Source: Geobacter sp.
Lineage (GTDB): Bacteria; Desulfobacterota; Desulfuromonadia; Geobacterales; Pseudopelobacteraceae
NCBI GenBank assembly: GCA_009885845.1
Contig: VFJW01000005.1
Location: forward strand, 1 to 64,000
Reading direction: 5' to 3'
DNA length: 64,000 bases
The stretch's first letter is position 1. The number at the start of each line of letters is the position of its first letter. Position numbers and translations under genes: made by a program. Positions 35,731 to 45,769 of this stretch are shown piece after piece. The notes under the pieces were generated by a model. The model saw only the letters and a program-made list of their open reading frames with translations, searched no databases and was not told the DNA's origin.

Positions 35731-36867
35731 ATGAAAAAAATACTTATCATTTTTGGTACACGTCCGGAGGCTGTCAAGATGGCACCGCTTATCAGGATAT
35801 TGCGGAGTAAGCCGGAGAGTTTTGAAGTTAAGGTTTGTGTAACAGCTCAGCATCGTCAGATGCTTGATCCTATTTTGGAACTATTCGAAATTGTACCTGA
35901 TTATGATCTAGATATCATGAAGCCAGACCAACATCTGACAGATGTTACGTGCAGTGTTCTATATGGCGTTACTCAATTACTGGCTCTTTATAAGCCTGAA
36001 ATGATACTGGTTCATGGTGATACAACAACTTCGATGTCAGCAGCGCTGGCGGCATTTTATTCCGGTATCCCAATTGGGCATGTTGAAGCAGGGCTTCGTA
36101 CCGACAATAAACGTGCACCATTTCCGGAAGAAGTTAATCGGAGAATCACCGGATCTGTAGCGAATGTTCATTTTGCCCCCACTGAGTTGGCTCGACAGAA
36201 CCTTTTGCGTGAAGGAGTCACTGACGAGTCAATACATGTAACTGGCAATACTGTCGTTGACGCATTACTTTTTGTCATCTCTATTTTGCATGAGAAACAA
36301 GAAATTAACATGCAACTGAAGGAGTATTTCTCTTTTTTGTCCCCGAATAAACGCCTGATCCTTGTTACCGGCCACCGTCGAGAGAACTTTGGATGTGGCA
36401 GTGAGAGTGTGTGTTATGCTCTCAGAGATATAGTCGAGCAACACTCGGATGTAGAAATTGTCTATCCGGTTCATTTAAATCCCAATGTGCAGGTGCCTGT
36501 CCGCAAAATTCTAGGTAATTGTCCGTCGATACATCTAATTGAGCCACTGGATTATCTGCCATTTATTTGGCTTATGAATAAATCATACTTTATTATTACC
36601 GATTCAGGTGGTGTGCAGGAAGAAGCACCATCACTCGGTAAGCCTGTTCTGGTTATACGTGACGTCACAGAGAGATTTGAAGCAGTTGAAGCCGGAACGG
36701 CAAAACTGGTGGGAACAGACAGAACACGAATTGTTTCGGAAGCAACAAATCTGTTATGTGACCGGAATTGTTATGAACTCATGTCTCGTTCAATTAATCC
36801 TTATGGTGACGGTTGTGCCTCTCAAAGAATTTTAAACGTTCTATCGCCTCAGTCTGCACTCCATTAA
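35731..36867 (+). CDS. wecB: UDP-N-acetylglucosamine 2-epimerase (non-hydrolysing)
   Basis: A 378-residue cytosolic enzyme that interconverts UDP-GlcNAc and UDP-ManNAc. Hallmarks: IFGTRPEAVKMAPLI, VHGDTTTSMSAALAA, IGHVEAGLRTDNKRAPFPEE and DSGGVQEEAPSLGKPVLVIR. The segment usually read RDTTERPE is RDVTERFE here. Its presence suggests ManNAc (or a derivative) in the exported glycan. No wecC-like dehydrogenase is in the window. Confidence 0.95.
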   Translation: MKKILIIFGTRPEAVKMAPLIRILRSKPESFEVKVCVTAQHRQMLDPILELFEIVPDYDLDIMKPDQHLTDVTCSVLYGVTQLLALYKPEMILVHGDTTTSMSAALAAFYSGIPIGHVEAGLRTDNKRAPFPEEVNRRITGSVANVHFAPTELARQNLLREGVTDESIHVTGNTVVDALLFVISILHEKQEINMQLKEYFSFLSPNKRLILVTGHRRENFGCGSESVCYALRDIVEQHSDVEIVYPVHLNPNVQVPVRKILGNCPSIHLIEPLDYLPFIWLMNKSYFIITDSGGVQEEAPSLGKPVLVIRDVTERFEAVEAGTAKLVGTDRTRIVSEATNLLCDRNCYELMSRSINPYGDGCASQRILNVLSPQSALH

Positions 36868-36970
36868 TTCTGTTGTGCAAATTCGGAAATATCGACGTTC
36901 TAATACGCTTTATATCGCTTTTCGATGACGTCTCTTGAAAATGATTTGCTGGTTGGTGTCCAAGGGGGTA

Positions 36971-38692
36971 ATGGTGAAATCATGGGTTGTCAGCGATATT
37001 CGATGGGCAAATTACCGAGATCTTTCATTACCCTTATGGGTAAAGTGGAACAATGAAAATCCGCTTCCACATGGGTTTTGGCAGAGAATTTGGGAGTACC
37101 CATATATTGCGTCCGAAATCCCTAAAAATGGTGCTTCCATTGATATTGGCGGAACATATCCTTTTGTGCTGTTTCCGAACTTTCCCAATGCGGTCTCCGT
37201 TGACTGCCGAAATCTCAACTCTCTTGAACATCCGTATCATTTGGGAAAGTGGCCGCAAGAAAAACTTATCCAGTCTGACGCATCGCATATTCCATGTGAC
37301 GATGATACGTTTGATTATTCATTCAGCGTATCAGCAGTTGAGGAAATGCCGGATGTTGTTGCAGTGTTACGTGAAATGATTCGCCTTGCTCGCCATAAAG
37401 TTGTTGTGACCATGGATGTCAGCGAATTATTGGGCATTTCTCGTTCCAAACTACAGGAGCTTGAAGGTTTTCTTGGAGTCAGAATACCCAATCTTCCAAG
37501 CGATGTTCTGCATTCAATGTCTCCGGTTCTTACATCATTCAATCAGGTATGTCTGGATGAATACCGGCATATTCGTGTATTGGGCTTTACGTTGGAGGCC
37601 CGAGACCCAGTGCGCAGTGTCGGCATTTTAATCCCGCACTGGGAAAGCTGGCAATTTCTCAAACCATGCCTGGAAGCCATACAGAAGAACAGAAATATAG
37701 AATTGAATGAACACGTCTATGTACTTGACGATACAAGCAGCGATGGAAGCTTTGAGAAGGCGTGCGCTGCTTTTAAGGACGATCCCGGTATTGAGTTTCA
37801 CCGAATAGAGAGAAGCACCAAGCATACAGATGCTGATGTCGGCTTACTACTGGATTCTGGTCTGCAGTTTGTTAAAGAACAGTATGTTGCAATGATTGAC
37901 GCAGATTTGTTTGCCTTGTCCAAGGACTGGCTTTCTTTTCCTGTCTGGCTCATTGAAAAGTACTGTGCTAGCTCGGTGGGAGCAGATACCGGGCTCTCTA
38001 CTGCATATCTTTTAAAATGTGAACAGAAAAACTGGTGGCAACCGGTAAGTGGCTATCTGCCAGGAGCTGGACTCTACGATAACGAGTGGTTCACGTGTAC
38101 CAATAATCTTTATCGAGTAATGCCATCTGCTTTAGCCAAGGTGGTTTCCGAGCAGATCGGTTTTACCCGAGGAAATCCTCCAAGTCGCACGTTACGTGAA
38201 AAGGTTATTGACAAGTTTGTTAGAACCATGCCGCATCATTGGGTTGGGAAACAGTTTCCGCTTCTGCTTAACAGGCGTTTTCCGTACTTGCCGGAAGGGT
38301 GTGATAATGGCGTGGCAGCAAATCATTTTATTGACATTAATTATCTGGGGCCGAAATTTAATATACCGCTTACCAGCAGTATTGGCCTGACTCCCCGTGA
38401 CGGCGCCTTTGGGCAAAATATTTGCGGCCTTGCTTTTCACTTTGCTCTAAGTACCAGAGCCCTCTCAAGAGAACGGCGGGAAGTGTTTGAAACAGGAAAT
38501 GAATTTGATTACTGGGTAAAACGACTTGCAGAAGAAGGTGAATTAAGTGATGTGGTCATTCAGGAAATGATCGCAGCCAGCGGCAGTTTTGAGGCTGGAG
38601 ACTATGACGATTCTATTCCTGTTTCTTGGTTTGAAGAACAGTTCGTATTTATCCGGAAACTTCTTCAAGAGTATCGCTCTTCAATTTCATGA
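36971..38692 (+). CDS. Fusion protein: SAM methyltransferase domain plus GT2 glycosyltransferase domain
   Basis: A 573-residue two-domain protein. Residues ~45-190 form a class I methyltransferase-like fold: ASIDIGGTYPFVLF, VSVDCRNLN, QSDASHIPCDDDTFDYSFSV. From ~residue 215 a GT-A domain follows: VGILIPHWESWQFLKPCLEA, YVLDDTSSDGSFEKACAAF, and MIDADLF as DxD motif. The last ~150 residues are unassigned. The start could be ATG 36971 or GTG 36974 (AGGGGG at 36963-36968 favours the GTG). The fusion suggests that a sugar is added and modified by one polypeptide. Confidence 0.72.
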   Translation: MVKSWVVSDIRWANYRDLSLPLWVKWNNENPLPHGFWQRIWEYPYIASEIPKNGASIDIGGTYPFVLFPNFPNAVSVDCRNLNSLEHPYHLGKWPQEKLIQSDASHIPCDDDTFDYSFSVSAVEEMPDVVAVLREMIRLARHKVVVTMDVSELLGISRSKLQELEGFLGVRIPNLPSDVLHSMSPVLTSFNQVCLDEYRHIRVLGFTLEARDPVRSVGILIPHWESWQFLKPCLEAIQKNRNIELNEHVYVLDDTSSDGSFEKACAAFKDDPGIEFHRIERSTKHTDADVGLLLDSGLQFVKEQYVAMIDADLFALSKDWLSFPVWLIEKYCASSVGADTGLSTAYLLKCEQKNWWQPVSGYLPGAGLYDNEWFTCTNNLYRVMPSALAKVVSEQIGFTRGNPPSRTLREKVIDKFVRTMPHHWVGKQFPLLLNRRFPYLPEGCDNGVAANHFIDINYLGPKFNIPLTSSIGLTPRDGAFGQNICGLAFHFALSTRALSRERREVFETGNEFDYWVKRLAEEGELSDVVIQEMIAASGSFEAGDYDDSIPVSWFEEQFVFIRKLLQEYRSSIS

Positions 38693-38725
38693 AGTTCCGA
38701 AGTAACTGAAGATGAAACATGCATA

Positions 38726-40030
38726 ATGCCGCTGCCGGTACGACATTCTCTTGAAACGGACAAACTTATTTTGCGTATGAATATTCTCCATACAGTTCAA
38801 ACGTATCCGCCGTCGGAAGGGGGGATGGCAGAAGTTGTCAAGCAGCTTTCCGAGCGCCTTGCCGCTAAAGGGCATGCAGTTACTGTTGTTGCCGGATGCC
38901 ATCCTGAGCGTGCGGATGACTGTGTGATAAACGGAGTACATGTCAAATCTTTTGCAGTCAACGGGAATCAAGCCAATGGTCTTGAAGGCGATTATGCCGG
39001 GTATGAGCATTTTCTGTTGGAGTCTCGCTTTGATGTTGTCGTGAACTTTGCCGCCCAGCAGTGGGCCACGGACATAGCTTTACCGCTGCTGCCCAGGATT
39101 CGCGGTCGCAAAGTGTTTGTCCCAACCGGTTTTTCCGGACTATACTCCGGATGCTATCAGGATTATTTCAGGCAACTACCTGAGTTTATGCGTCAGTACG
39201 ATATGAATGTATTTCATTCTGACTGTTATCGCGATATTGATTTTGCCCGTTCTCAGGGAATTTCAAAAACAGTGCTGATTCCGAACGGTGCTGCGGCTGA
39301 CGAGTTTAAGGCCCCATTTGCTGACATCCGTTCTCATCTGGATATACCGGATCACCATTTTCTGATCCTGCACGTCGGTTCTCATACCGGTTTGAAGGGG
39401 CATAAAGAGGCAATGGAGATATTCAGTCACGCCGATATACGGGAAGCAACGCTGTTGCTGGTAGGCAACGAGCCTCCGGGCGGGTGTGCCTCCCACTGTC
39501 TGGAACTGTCAAAACAGATTAATTCATCAAGCCGTATCAAGGCTGATGGGAGACGCGTTATTGTGACATCTCTGTCCCGGTCGGATACCGTGTCAGCCTA
39601 CCATGCGGCGGATCTTTTCCTGTTCCCGTCAAAAATTGAGTGCTCTCCGATTGTCCTGTTTGAATGTATGGCGTCACGAACCCCGTTTCTGGTAACAAAT
39701 GTTGGCAACAGTGCTGAAATTATCGGCTGGTCGGGTGGAGCTGGTGCTTTGCTGCCGTCTGGCCCCACGTTTTTACGTCGGTGCGCCGGTTCTCTACTGC
39801 ACATTGCTGAAAAAATGGGAATCACAGCAGACCGAACTGAAGTCTTCCCGGTTACTCATGCCAACATTAAAGCCTCGGTTGCTCTGCTTGAAGCATTGTA
39901 TATTGATACAGCCAGACGTGAGAAGATGGCAGAGTCCGGATTCCAAGCATGGCAGGGGCGTTTTACCTGGGAAAGGATTGCCGGAGAGTACGAAGCGCTC
40001 TATCGGAGTTTCGTCGAGGGTTCAGGATGA
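38726..40030 (+). CDS. GT4 family glycosyltransferase
   Basis: A 434-residue GT-B enzyme: MNILHTVQTYPPSEGGMAEV begins the fold, so ATG 38777 is an equally good start. IPNGAAADEF, ILHVGSHTGLKGHKEAM and FPSKIECSPIVLFECMASRTP (EX7E motif) mark the C-terminal nucleotide-sugar domain. The next gene overlaps by 4 nt. Confidence 0.88.
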   Translation: MPLPVRHSLETDKLILRMNILHTVQTYPPSEGGMAEVVKQLSERLAAKGHAVTVVAGCHPERADDCVINGVHVKSFAVNGNQANGLEGDYAGYEHFLLESRFDVVVNFAAQQWATDIALPLLPRIRGRKVFVPTGFSGLYSGCYQDYFRQLPEFMRQYDMNVFHSDCYRDIDFARSQGISKTVLIPNGAAADEFKAPFADIRSHLDIPDHHFLILHVGSHTGLKGHKEAMEIFSHADIREATLLLVGNEPPGGCASHCLELSKQINSSSRIKADGRRVIVTSLSRSDTVSAYHAADLFLFPSKIECSPIVLFECMASRTPFLVTNVGNSAEIIGWSGGAGALLPSGPTFLRRCAGSLLHIAEKMGITADRTEVFPVTHANIKASVALLEALYIDTARREKMAESGFQAWQGRFTWERIAGEYEALYRSFVEGSG

Positions 40031-40905
40031 TCATTGTCAAGCTGATGGGGGGGCTGGGCAATCAAATGTTTCAGTATGCTGCGGCCAGAAGTCTGGCCTG
40101 GCGACATGGAACGTCACTCAAGTTTGATCTTTCCTTCCTTGAGGGCGATCAACCCGGGGACACCAGACGCTCTTTTGAATTGGATAAATTTTGCATCTCA
40201 ACAGAAATAGCTTCTCGCCGGGAAATTTTTTTGATGAGAGGTAGAGGCAGCTCTTTTCTGTCATCTCTTTCCGCAAAAATTTTGCAAAAGTGTTTTGGTT
40301 ATACGGACTATCGCGAGAAAGGCTTTAGATTTGATCCCCATCTGTTGGAACTTCCCGATAACTGCTATCTTGAAGGATTCTGGCAGTCAGAGCATTATTT
40401 TGAGGGTATCAGAAAGATTATCTGTAAGGAATTAACCGTTACTTCTCCCTTGACCGCGATTAACAGGGATCTTGCTGAAAAAATTGCGAAGGTCAATGCC
40501 GTTTCGCTTCATATTCGTCGCGGAGACTATGTGAAGGATGAAAAAACCAGAACCATGCATGGCGTCTGTGGACTCGAATATTATTCAAGGGCGGAGGAAC
40601 GCGTGGCAGAAAAGCTGAAAGAACCGAACTTCTTCGTTTTTTCTGATGATCCTGATTGGGTTGAAAAAAATCTTAGACTACGCCATCCAACCAGATACAT
40701 CAGTCACAACGGAAGTATGCCCCATGAAGATCTGCGGTTAATGAGCTTGTGCAAGCATCACATAATTGCCAACAGTTCCTTCAGTTGGTGGGGCGCATGG
40801 CTTTCCGCCAATCCTGATAAGCTGGTAATTGCACCTAATCGTTGGTTCAACGATCTCTCTATTGATGCAACTGATTTGATCCCTCTTGGCTGGCAGCGGT
40901 TGTGA
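40027..40905 (+). CDS. GT11 family alpha-1,2-fucosyltransferase-like enzyme
   Basis: A 292-residue GT-B enzyme opening IIVKLMGGLGNQMFQYAAAR, the GT11 signature, and carrying the GDP-fucose motif HIRRGDYV mid-protein and NSSFSWWGAWLS near the end. ATG 40027 overlaps the preceding stop (ATGA). It would transfer fucose (or a related GDP-deoxysugar) in alpha-1,2 linkage. No GDP-fucose synthesis genes are in the window. Confidence 0.9.
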   Translation: MIIVKLMGGLGNQMFQYAAARSLAWRHGTSLKFDLSFLEGDQPGDTRRSFELDKFCISTEIASRREIFLMRGRGSSFLSSLSAKILQKCFGYTDYREKGFRFDPHLLELPDNCYLEGFWQSEHYFEGIRKIICKELTVTSPLTAINRDLAEKIAKVNAVSLHIRRGDYVKDEKTRTMHGVCGLEYYSRAEERVAEKLKEPNFFVFSDDPDWVEKNLRLRHPTRYISHNGSMPHEDLRLMSLCKHHIIANSSFSWWGAWLSANPDKLVIAPNRWFNDLSIDATDLIPLGWQRL

Positions 40906-41948
40906 ACAGATCTATTTCGCCCAGAGTTTCCGTGCTGTTGCCTGTTTATAACGGCGCAACCTATCTTGGAGAGGCTATTCGGAGTATTCTGGGGCAAACA
41001 TTCACGGATTTTGAATTTCTCATAATTGATGATGGCTCGACTGATGAGAGTGTTGCAATTATTCAGGAGTTTCACGACCCGCGCATACGGCTGTTCCATA
41101 ACGGGACAAACCTGGGGCTGGTGGCATCTCTTAATCGGGGGCTGAAACTTGCACGGGGAGAATATATTGCCCGCATGGATGCCGACGACATCAGCCTTCC
41201 GCATCGGCTGGAACGTCAAATTACCTTTATGGATTCAGCAACTGATATAGGAGTGTCCGGGGCCTGGATGGAGTCGTTTGGTTCTGGCTTATCAACTGTA
41301 TGGTCAAGTCCGCTACGCCATGAAGAGATTGTCTGCAAGCTGCTGTTTGAATCGGCTCTGTTTCATCCAACAGTTATTATTCGGCGTTTACCTTTTCAAA
41401 ACCTTGGACTGTTCTATGACCCGGAGTTTCCTCATGCGGAAGATTATGAGTTGTGGTGCAGATGTAGTTACCAGATAAGGCTTGCAAATATTGGGGAAGT
41501 GCTTTTAAGATATCGTCTTCATGCTCAATCGCTTGGGCAACAGCAACGTGAAGGTATGTTTTGCTCCGCTTCCCATGTGCGCAGGCGATGGCTTATACAG
41601 CTCGCTCTCGATAATAGTCAGACAGATACATTTCATGATGCCTTGAGCCAGTGGAAGATGGAAGCAAGTTACTCATTTTTGTTCAAAGCAGAATTCTGGT
41701 TGCTTCAGCTGGTTGAAGCAAATGCAAGTAAACAGGTTTTTCCTGAACCGTTTTTCAGTCGTGAAGTTGCAGAACGGTGGGCAACTCTATGCCGTCATGC
41801 TACCTGTTTAGGACTTGGAATCGTGCAATATTACAGGCGTTCGCCGCTCTGTGCATATGGGAAGCTATCGCTATATGAAATGACAGTTTTTTTGCTGCAG
41901 GCTTTATTACAGAGAGAACCTCCCGGTAATATCGCCTGTCGAAAATAG
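40902..41948 (+). CDS. GT2 family glycosyltransferase
   Basis: A 348-residue GT-A enzyme: RVSVLLPVYNGATYLGEAI, FEFLIIDDGSTDES, GLVASLNRGLKLARGEYIAR, MDADDI (DxD) and FPHAEDYELWCR. The GTG start overlaps the upstream stop. The C-terminal ~100 residues extend beyond the core fold. Confidence 0.88.
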   Translation: MNRSISPRVSVLLPVYNGATYLGEAIRSILGQTFTDFEFLIIDDGSTDESVAIIQEFHDPRIRLFHNGTNLGLVASLNRGLKLARGEYIARMDADDISLPHRLERQITFMDSATDIGVSGAWMESFGSGLSTVWSSPLRHEEIVCKLLFESALFHPTVIIRRLPFQNLGLFYDPEFPHAEDYELWCRCSYQIRLANIGEVLLRYRLHAQSLGQQQREGMFCSASHVRRRWLIQLALDNSQTDTFHDALSQWKMEASYSFLFKAEFWLLQLVEANASKQVFPEPFFSREVAERWATLCRHATCLGLGIVQYYRRSPLCAYGKLSLYEMTVFLLQALLQREPPGNIACRK

Positions 41949-41965
41949 GGAGAGGGTGTCTTTTA

Positions 41966-43189
41966 ATGTCAATGGCTCATCTGCCGACGATAATGATTGT
42001 TGCGCCTTCAGCCCCGCCCTTGGGTGGTGGAGGTGTTACAAGCGCACATTATAACCTTTTTACCCTGCTTAAGAAGCGGGGATTTCCGGTCTCTTTTGCA
42101 ACATTTGGTGACTGGCCTGTATCAGCAATTCAAGATGACGTGTTCCGTTTCGGTGGATCCCCTTCTTTAATTAAGCTTCTTCACCTTGCTTTATGGCCCT
42201 ATCTTAAGCTGCGAGGGTCTAGGCGTCTAGCGTATCAAATGGCAGATATTTTTGCTGCTGCTCCAGGGGCCATTAGGCTGAACCGATTTCTGAAAACAGT
42301 GAACCCAGACATAATCGTGCTTCCTGACCACGGGGCACCAGGTCTTTTTGTGACTGCCGGGAAGAATAGTCGATTGTTTCTTATAGCACATCACAATCCA
42401 GCACGTTTCACAGGCAATCCTCTTTTAGGAGATTTTTGCCCTCTGGATGCTGAACTAGCTGTTGAGGTGGAAAGACACGTTTTTCGTAAAATTGCCGGAG
42501 TTATCTGCCCATCTGATTACATGCTGAACAGCGTAATAGAAACCTATGGAAACGACCGCCCCATGACAATCATCCCCAATGTTGTGGATATTGAAGCACT
42601 TACTGCAGTTACAAAGGCCAGGTTTGATGAGCGTTTCGACATTTCCCCTGAAGCCCCTGTTGTCTATTTACCTTCTGCAGGAAGCAAACTTAAAGGATCA
42701 CGCTTTGTGTTTGAAATTATCAGGCGTTTGAGTTGCGCTTACAGAGAGAATCTGGTTTTTTATCTTTCTGGCGATATATCTTCCGAGCTTGCTGAAGAGC
42801 TTCGCCACGCTCCTGCGAATGCCCGCTTGTTAATGCCGGGGCAACTGCCATACCATGAACACTTGTCACTGGTTAAGGGGTGTTCCTTTGGGGTTTCACC
42901 AACACTAATTGATAATTTCAGTATGGCGTTATTGGAAGCAGGCTATTGCGGATTACCAATGGTGGCTTTTGATGTCGGTGGAACCGGTGAAATCATTGTT
43001 GATGGGGAGAACGGCTTCTTGGTGCCTTATCTTGATATTGAGATGTTGATATCCAAATCCATGTTGTTACTCGATCGGCAATCTCGTTCATTGCTATTTA
43101 ACAACATTCAAGATTTCCTGAATCTACGATTTAACCAAGACGATATAGTTGATCAATTTTTACATTTTGTAGGGGTTGAGTGTCCATAA
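41966..43189 (+). CDS. GT4 family glycosyltransferase
   Basis: A 407-residue GT-B enzyme: MIVAPSAPPLGGGGVTSAHY with a Gly-rich acceptor loop, IIPNVVDIEAL, YLPSAGSKLKGSRFVFEII and VSPTLIDNFSMALLEAGYCG at the nucleotide-sugar site. In the usual EX7E position the first acid is replaced (DNFSMALLEAG). Confidence 0.84.
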   Translation: MSMAHLPTIMIVAPSAPPLGGGGVTSAHYNLFTLLKKRGFPVSFATFGDWPVSAIQDDVFRFGGSPSLIKLLHLALWPYLKLRGSRRLAYQMADIFAAAPGAIRLNRFLKTVNPDIIVLPDHGAPGLFVTAGKNSRLFLIAHHNPARFTGNPLLGDFCPLDAELAVEVERHVFRKIAGVICPSDYMLNSVIETYGNDRPMTIIPNVVDIEALTAVTKARFDERFDISPEAPVVYLPSAGSKLKGSRFVFEIIRRLSCAYRENLVFYLSGDISSELAEELRHAPANARLLMPGQLPYHEHLSLVKGCSFGVSPTLIDNFSMALLEAGYCGLPMVAFDVGGTGEIIVDGENGFLVPYLDIEMLISKSMLLLDRQSRSLLFNNIQDFLNLRFNQDDIVDQFLHFVGVECP

Positions 43190-44043
43190 GGCTCGAACAA
43201 GGGGTTCAATTAATAATGCCCATACTGGAACAAGTTCTAGATGATATATTAGGCAGTTACCGAGATAATCCGGTTGACCTTCTTAATATCGGCGACGCCG
43301 ACGGAGAGTATGTGTATCTGACGAATGCTCGACGTTCGTATGAGCGTACCATCAGAGACGTGCTGGTTCTTTACGCGAAGCGACCTGTTGAGGAAAGGCC
43401 GATTAAAATTCTTGAAATAGGTTCATATCTGGGGGTGGTAAGCATAGTACTTGCCAAGTTGGGTTTCTCTGTTACAGCTCTCGATATTCCAGAATTTATG
43501 GCAAATAACAGGCTTCAGGAGCGTTATAACCGTTATGGCGTTGCAACACTCACCGCAAACCTCAGAGAATACTGCATTCCTGCTGTATCCGGGGAGTATG
43601 ACCTGGTCATCATGTGTGAAACATTGGAACACTTTGACTTCAATCCCATTCCGGTATTGCTGGAGGTCAACAGAGTCCTTCAGGAGAGTGGAGTTCTCTA
43701 TCTATCGCTTCCTAACCTTGCCTCGCTGGTTAACCGTGTCAAGCTCCTTTGCGGGCGGTCCATCCACAATCCGGTCACCGATTTTGCAGAACAGCTTGCC
43801 AAAATGAGTAATATGATCGTGGGTATTCACTGGCGTGAATACACTGCGGCTGAATTGCGAGAGCTGCTTGATTTGAGCGGTTTTTCAATAGTAAGTCACG
43901 AGTTTTTTACCACACATCGTGCTAGCCTTCTAGCTCGGCTCGCGTATGCCTTGTTTCCTAGGTTGCGGCCGAATCAGACTCTGCTTGCCCGCAAGGCGGC
44001 AGCGATTAATTCAGACTTTCATTTTTCTGATGCAACGAGGTGA
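43180..44043 (+). CDS. SAM-dependent methyltransferase
   Basis: A 287-residue class I methyltransferase: IKILEIGSYLGVVSIVLAKLG is motif I, then VTALDIPEF, YDLVIMCETLEHFDFNPIPV and SGVLYLSLPN. The GTG start overlaps the GT4 gene by 10 nt; an ATG at 43216 (MPILEQVLDD) is an alternative. The C-terminal LLARLAYALFPRLRPN may touch the membrane. Confidence 0.84.
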   Translation: MSIRLEQGVQLIMPILEQVLDDILGSYRDNPVDLLNIGDADGEYVYLTNARRSYERTIRDVLVLYAKRPVEERPIKILEIGSYLGVVSIVLAKLGFSVTALDIPEFMANNRLQERYNRYGVATLTANLREYCIPAVSGEYDLVIMCETLEHFDFNPIPVLLEVNRVLQESGVLYLSLPNLASLVNRVKLLCGRSIHNPVTDFAEQLAKMSNMIVGIHWREYTAAELRELLDLSGFSIVSHEFFTTHRASLLARLAYALFPRLRPNQTLLARKAAAINSDFHFSDATR

Positions 44044-44969
44044 TAGGAGTGGCAGGTACAGTTTGGGAACTTAATACTCCGGTTGTACTTCTGATTTTCA
44101 ATCGCCCAGAAACTACCAGGCAGGTTTTTGCGGCTATTCGTGCTGCACGTCCGCGTTTTTTGCTGGTTGTTGCTGATGGCCCTCGCCCCCAAAAACAGGG
44201 AGAAGTGGAGCGCTGTCGTGAGGCCAGGGCAATTATTGAGTCTGTGGACTGGGACTGTCAGGTTCTTACAAACTACTCGACTGAAAATCTTGGCTGTATG
44301 CGACGGGTTTCAAGCGGTCTCGACTGGGTATTCCAAGAAGTTGATGAGGCAATCATTCTTGAAGATGATTGTCTCCCTCATCCGTCATTTTTTAGGTTTT
44401 GTAGTGAACTGCTGGAGCATTACCGCGACGAGCCACAAATCGCTCAAATTTGTGGAGCAAATTTTCAATTCAAACGTTGTGAATTGCCGTACAGCTATTA
44501 TTTTTCCCGTTATAACCATATTTGGGGGTGGGCTTCTTGGAAACGAGCCTGGGAGTCGCATGACAATATAATGACCGACTGGCCAGACTTCAGAAATAGT
44601 AGGTTGCTTGAAAAAATTCTTTCTGGAAGGAAGGAGACGACTTACTGGACTGATGTACTCGATAGAGTCTACGCTGGTGAAATTGACACGTGGGACTGTC
44701 GCTGGACCTTTTCCTGTTGGAAGAATCGAATGCTTTCAGTAATACCATCTGTTAACTTGATTTCCAATATAGGTTTTGGCCCAGGGGCCACTCATACTCC
44801 CGTCGCAAATAGATATGCATCAATGGAGACAGGACCAATTGATTTTCCGTTATGTCATCCTTCTGTTATAGAAGTTGATTTTGAAGCGGACGACTACACG
44901 GGGAATACAATGTTTCGCAGACCTTCCGTGATGGATCGAATCATCAATAGATTTCGGAGGAATATTTGA
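44040..44969 (+). CDS. Glycosyltransferase of the HlpA/GNT-I-like GT-A group
   Basis: A 309-residue enzyme: TPVVLLIFNRPETTRQVFAA, VVADGPRPQKQGE, ENLGCMRRVSSGLDWVF and the metal-binding IILEDDCLPHPSFFRFC. RYNHIWGWASWKRAW is a signature of the family annotated as hemolysin-like HlpA or GNT-I-like sugar transferases. The GTG start overlaps the preceding stop. Confidence 0.82.
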   Translation: MIGVAGTVWELNTPVVLLIFNRPETTRQVFAAIRAARPRFLLVVADGPRPQKQGEVERCREARAIIESVDWDCQVLTNYSTENLGCMRRVSSGLDWVFQEVDEAIILEDDCLPHPSFFRFCSELLEHYRDEPQIAQICGANFQFKRCELPYSYYFSRYNHIWGWASWKRAWESHDNIMTDWPDFRNSRLLEKILSGRKETTYWTDVLDRVYAGEIDTWDCRWTFSCWKNRMLSVIPSVNLISNIGFGPGATHTPVANRYASMETGPIDFPLCHPSVIEVDFEADDYTGNTMFRRPSVMDRIINRFRRNI

Positions 44970-45769
44970 TGCAGTGTTCTATCTGTTCAGGTTACACGGA
45001 ACATTTCGACAGTGCTGTGATACTGGGTAAGTATGAAGGACATTTCCTACGCTGTTTAACGTGTGGTTTTATGTTTGCGGATAATCCGATTTGGCTGGAT
45101 GAGGCGTATAGCACGGCTATAAGTGCAACTGATCTTGGCCTGGCGGACAGAAACATATGGTTTGCGAACATAGTGCGTTCCGTTGTTTTTTTTCTGTTTG
45201 ACTCAAACGGGAAGTTCCTTGACTATGGAGGTGGGACAGGGCTTTTTACCAGATTGATGCGTGATGCGGGATACGATTGGTACTGGTATGACAAATTCTG
45301 CCGGAATATCTTTGCAGAAGGATTTTCAGCAGATATTGGTAGCGGTTCGAGGTATGAACTATTGACCGCTGCTGAGTTGTTCGAGCATCTAGTTGATCCT
45401 GTGCAGGCACTTTCTGAGCTGAATAACCTTTCAGAAAACATACTTTTTACAACCCGTTTGTTACCTGAAACACCGCCTAGGCTTGATGCGTGGTGGTATT
45501 ACGGTCTGGAACACGGCCAGCATATTTCGTTCTTTAGCATAAAATCACTTCAGATGCTTGCAGAGTCTAACGGATTTATTCTGACGAGCAACGGTATTAA
45601 TCTCCATCTTTTTTGCAGAAAAAAGATGCCGAATCTACTCTTCCGTCTTGTCACAAATCCATTTTTGTGTGGATTTGCCTCGTTGCTGAACTGCAGAAGC
45701 TCGCTTCTGTCCTCCGATTACGAAAAAATGCGAAATAGCAAAAGGGTAGTGGATGCGGATCGCACTTAA
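44969..45769 (+). CDS. SAM-dependent methyltransferase with N-terminal zinc-ribbon-like motif
   Basis: A 266-residue protein. Residues 1-40 hold two CxxC pairs (CSIC and CLTC), a zinc-ribbon-like start seen in C-methyltransferases of sugar clusters. GKFLDYGGGTGLFTRLMRDAG is the SAM-binding motif, and ELFEHLVDPVQAL follows. ATG 44969 shares a base with the upstream stop. It may act on a nucleotide-linked deoxysugar. Confidence 0.82.
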   Translation: MQCSICSGYTEHFDSAVILGKYEGHFLRCLTCGFMFADNPIWLDEAYSTAISATDLGLADRNIWFANIVRSVVFFLFDSNGKFLDYGGGTGLFTRLMRDAGYDWYWYDKFCRNIFAEGFSADIGSGSRYELLTAAELFEHLVDPVQALSELNNLSENILFTTRLLPETPPRLDAWWYYGLEHGQHISFFSIKSLQMLAESNGFILTSNGINLHLFCRKKMPNLLFRLVTNPFLCGFASLLNCRSSLLSSDYEKMRNSKRVVDADRT

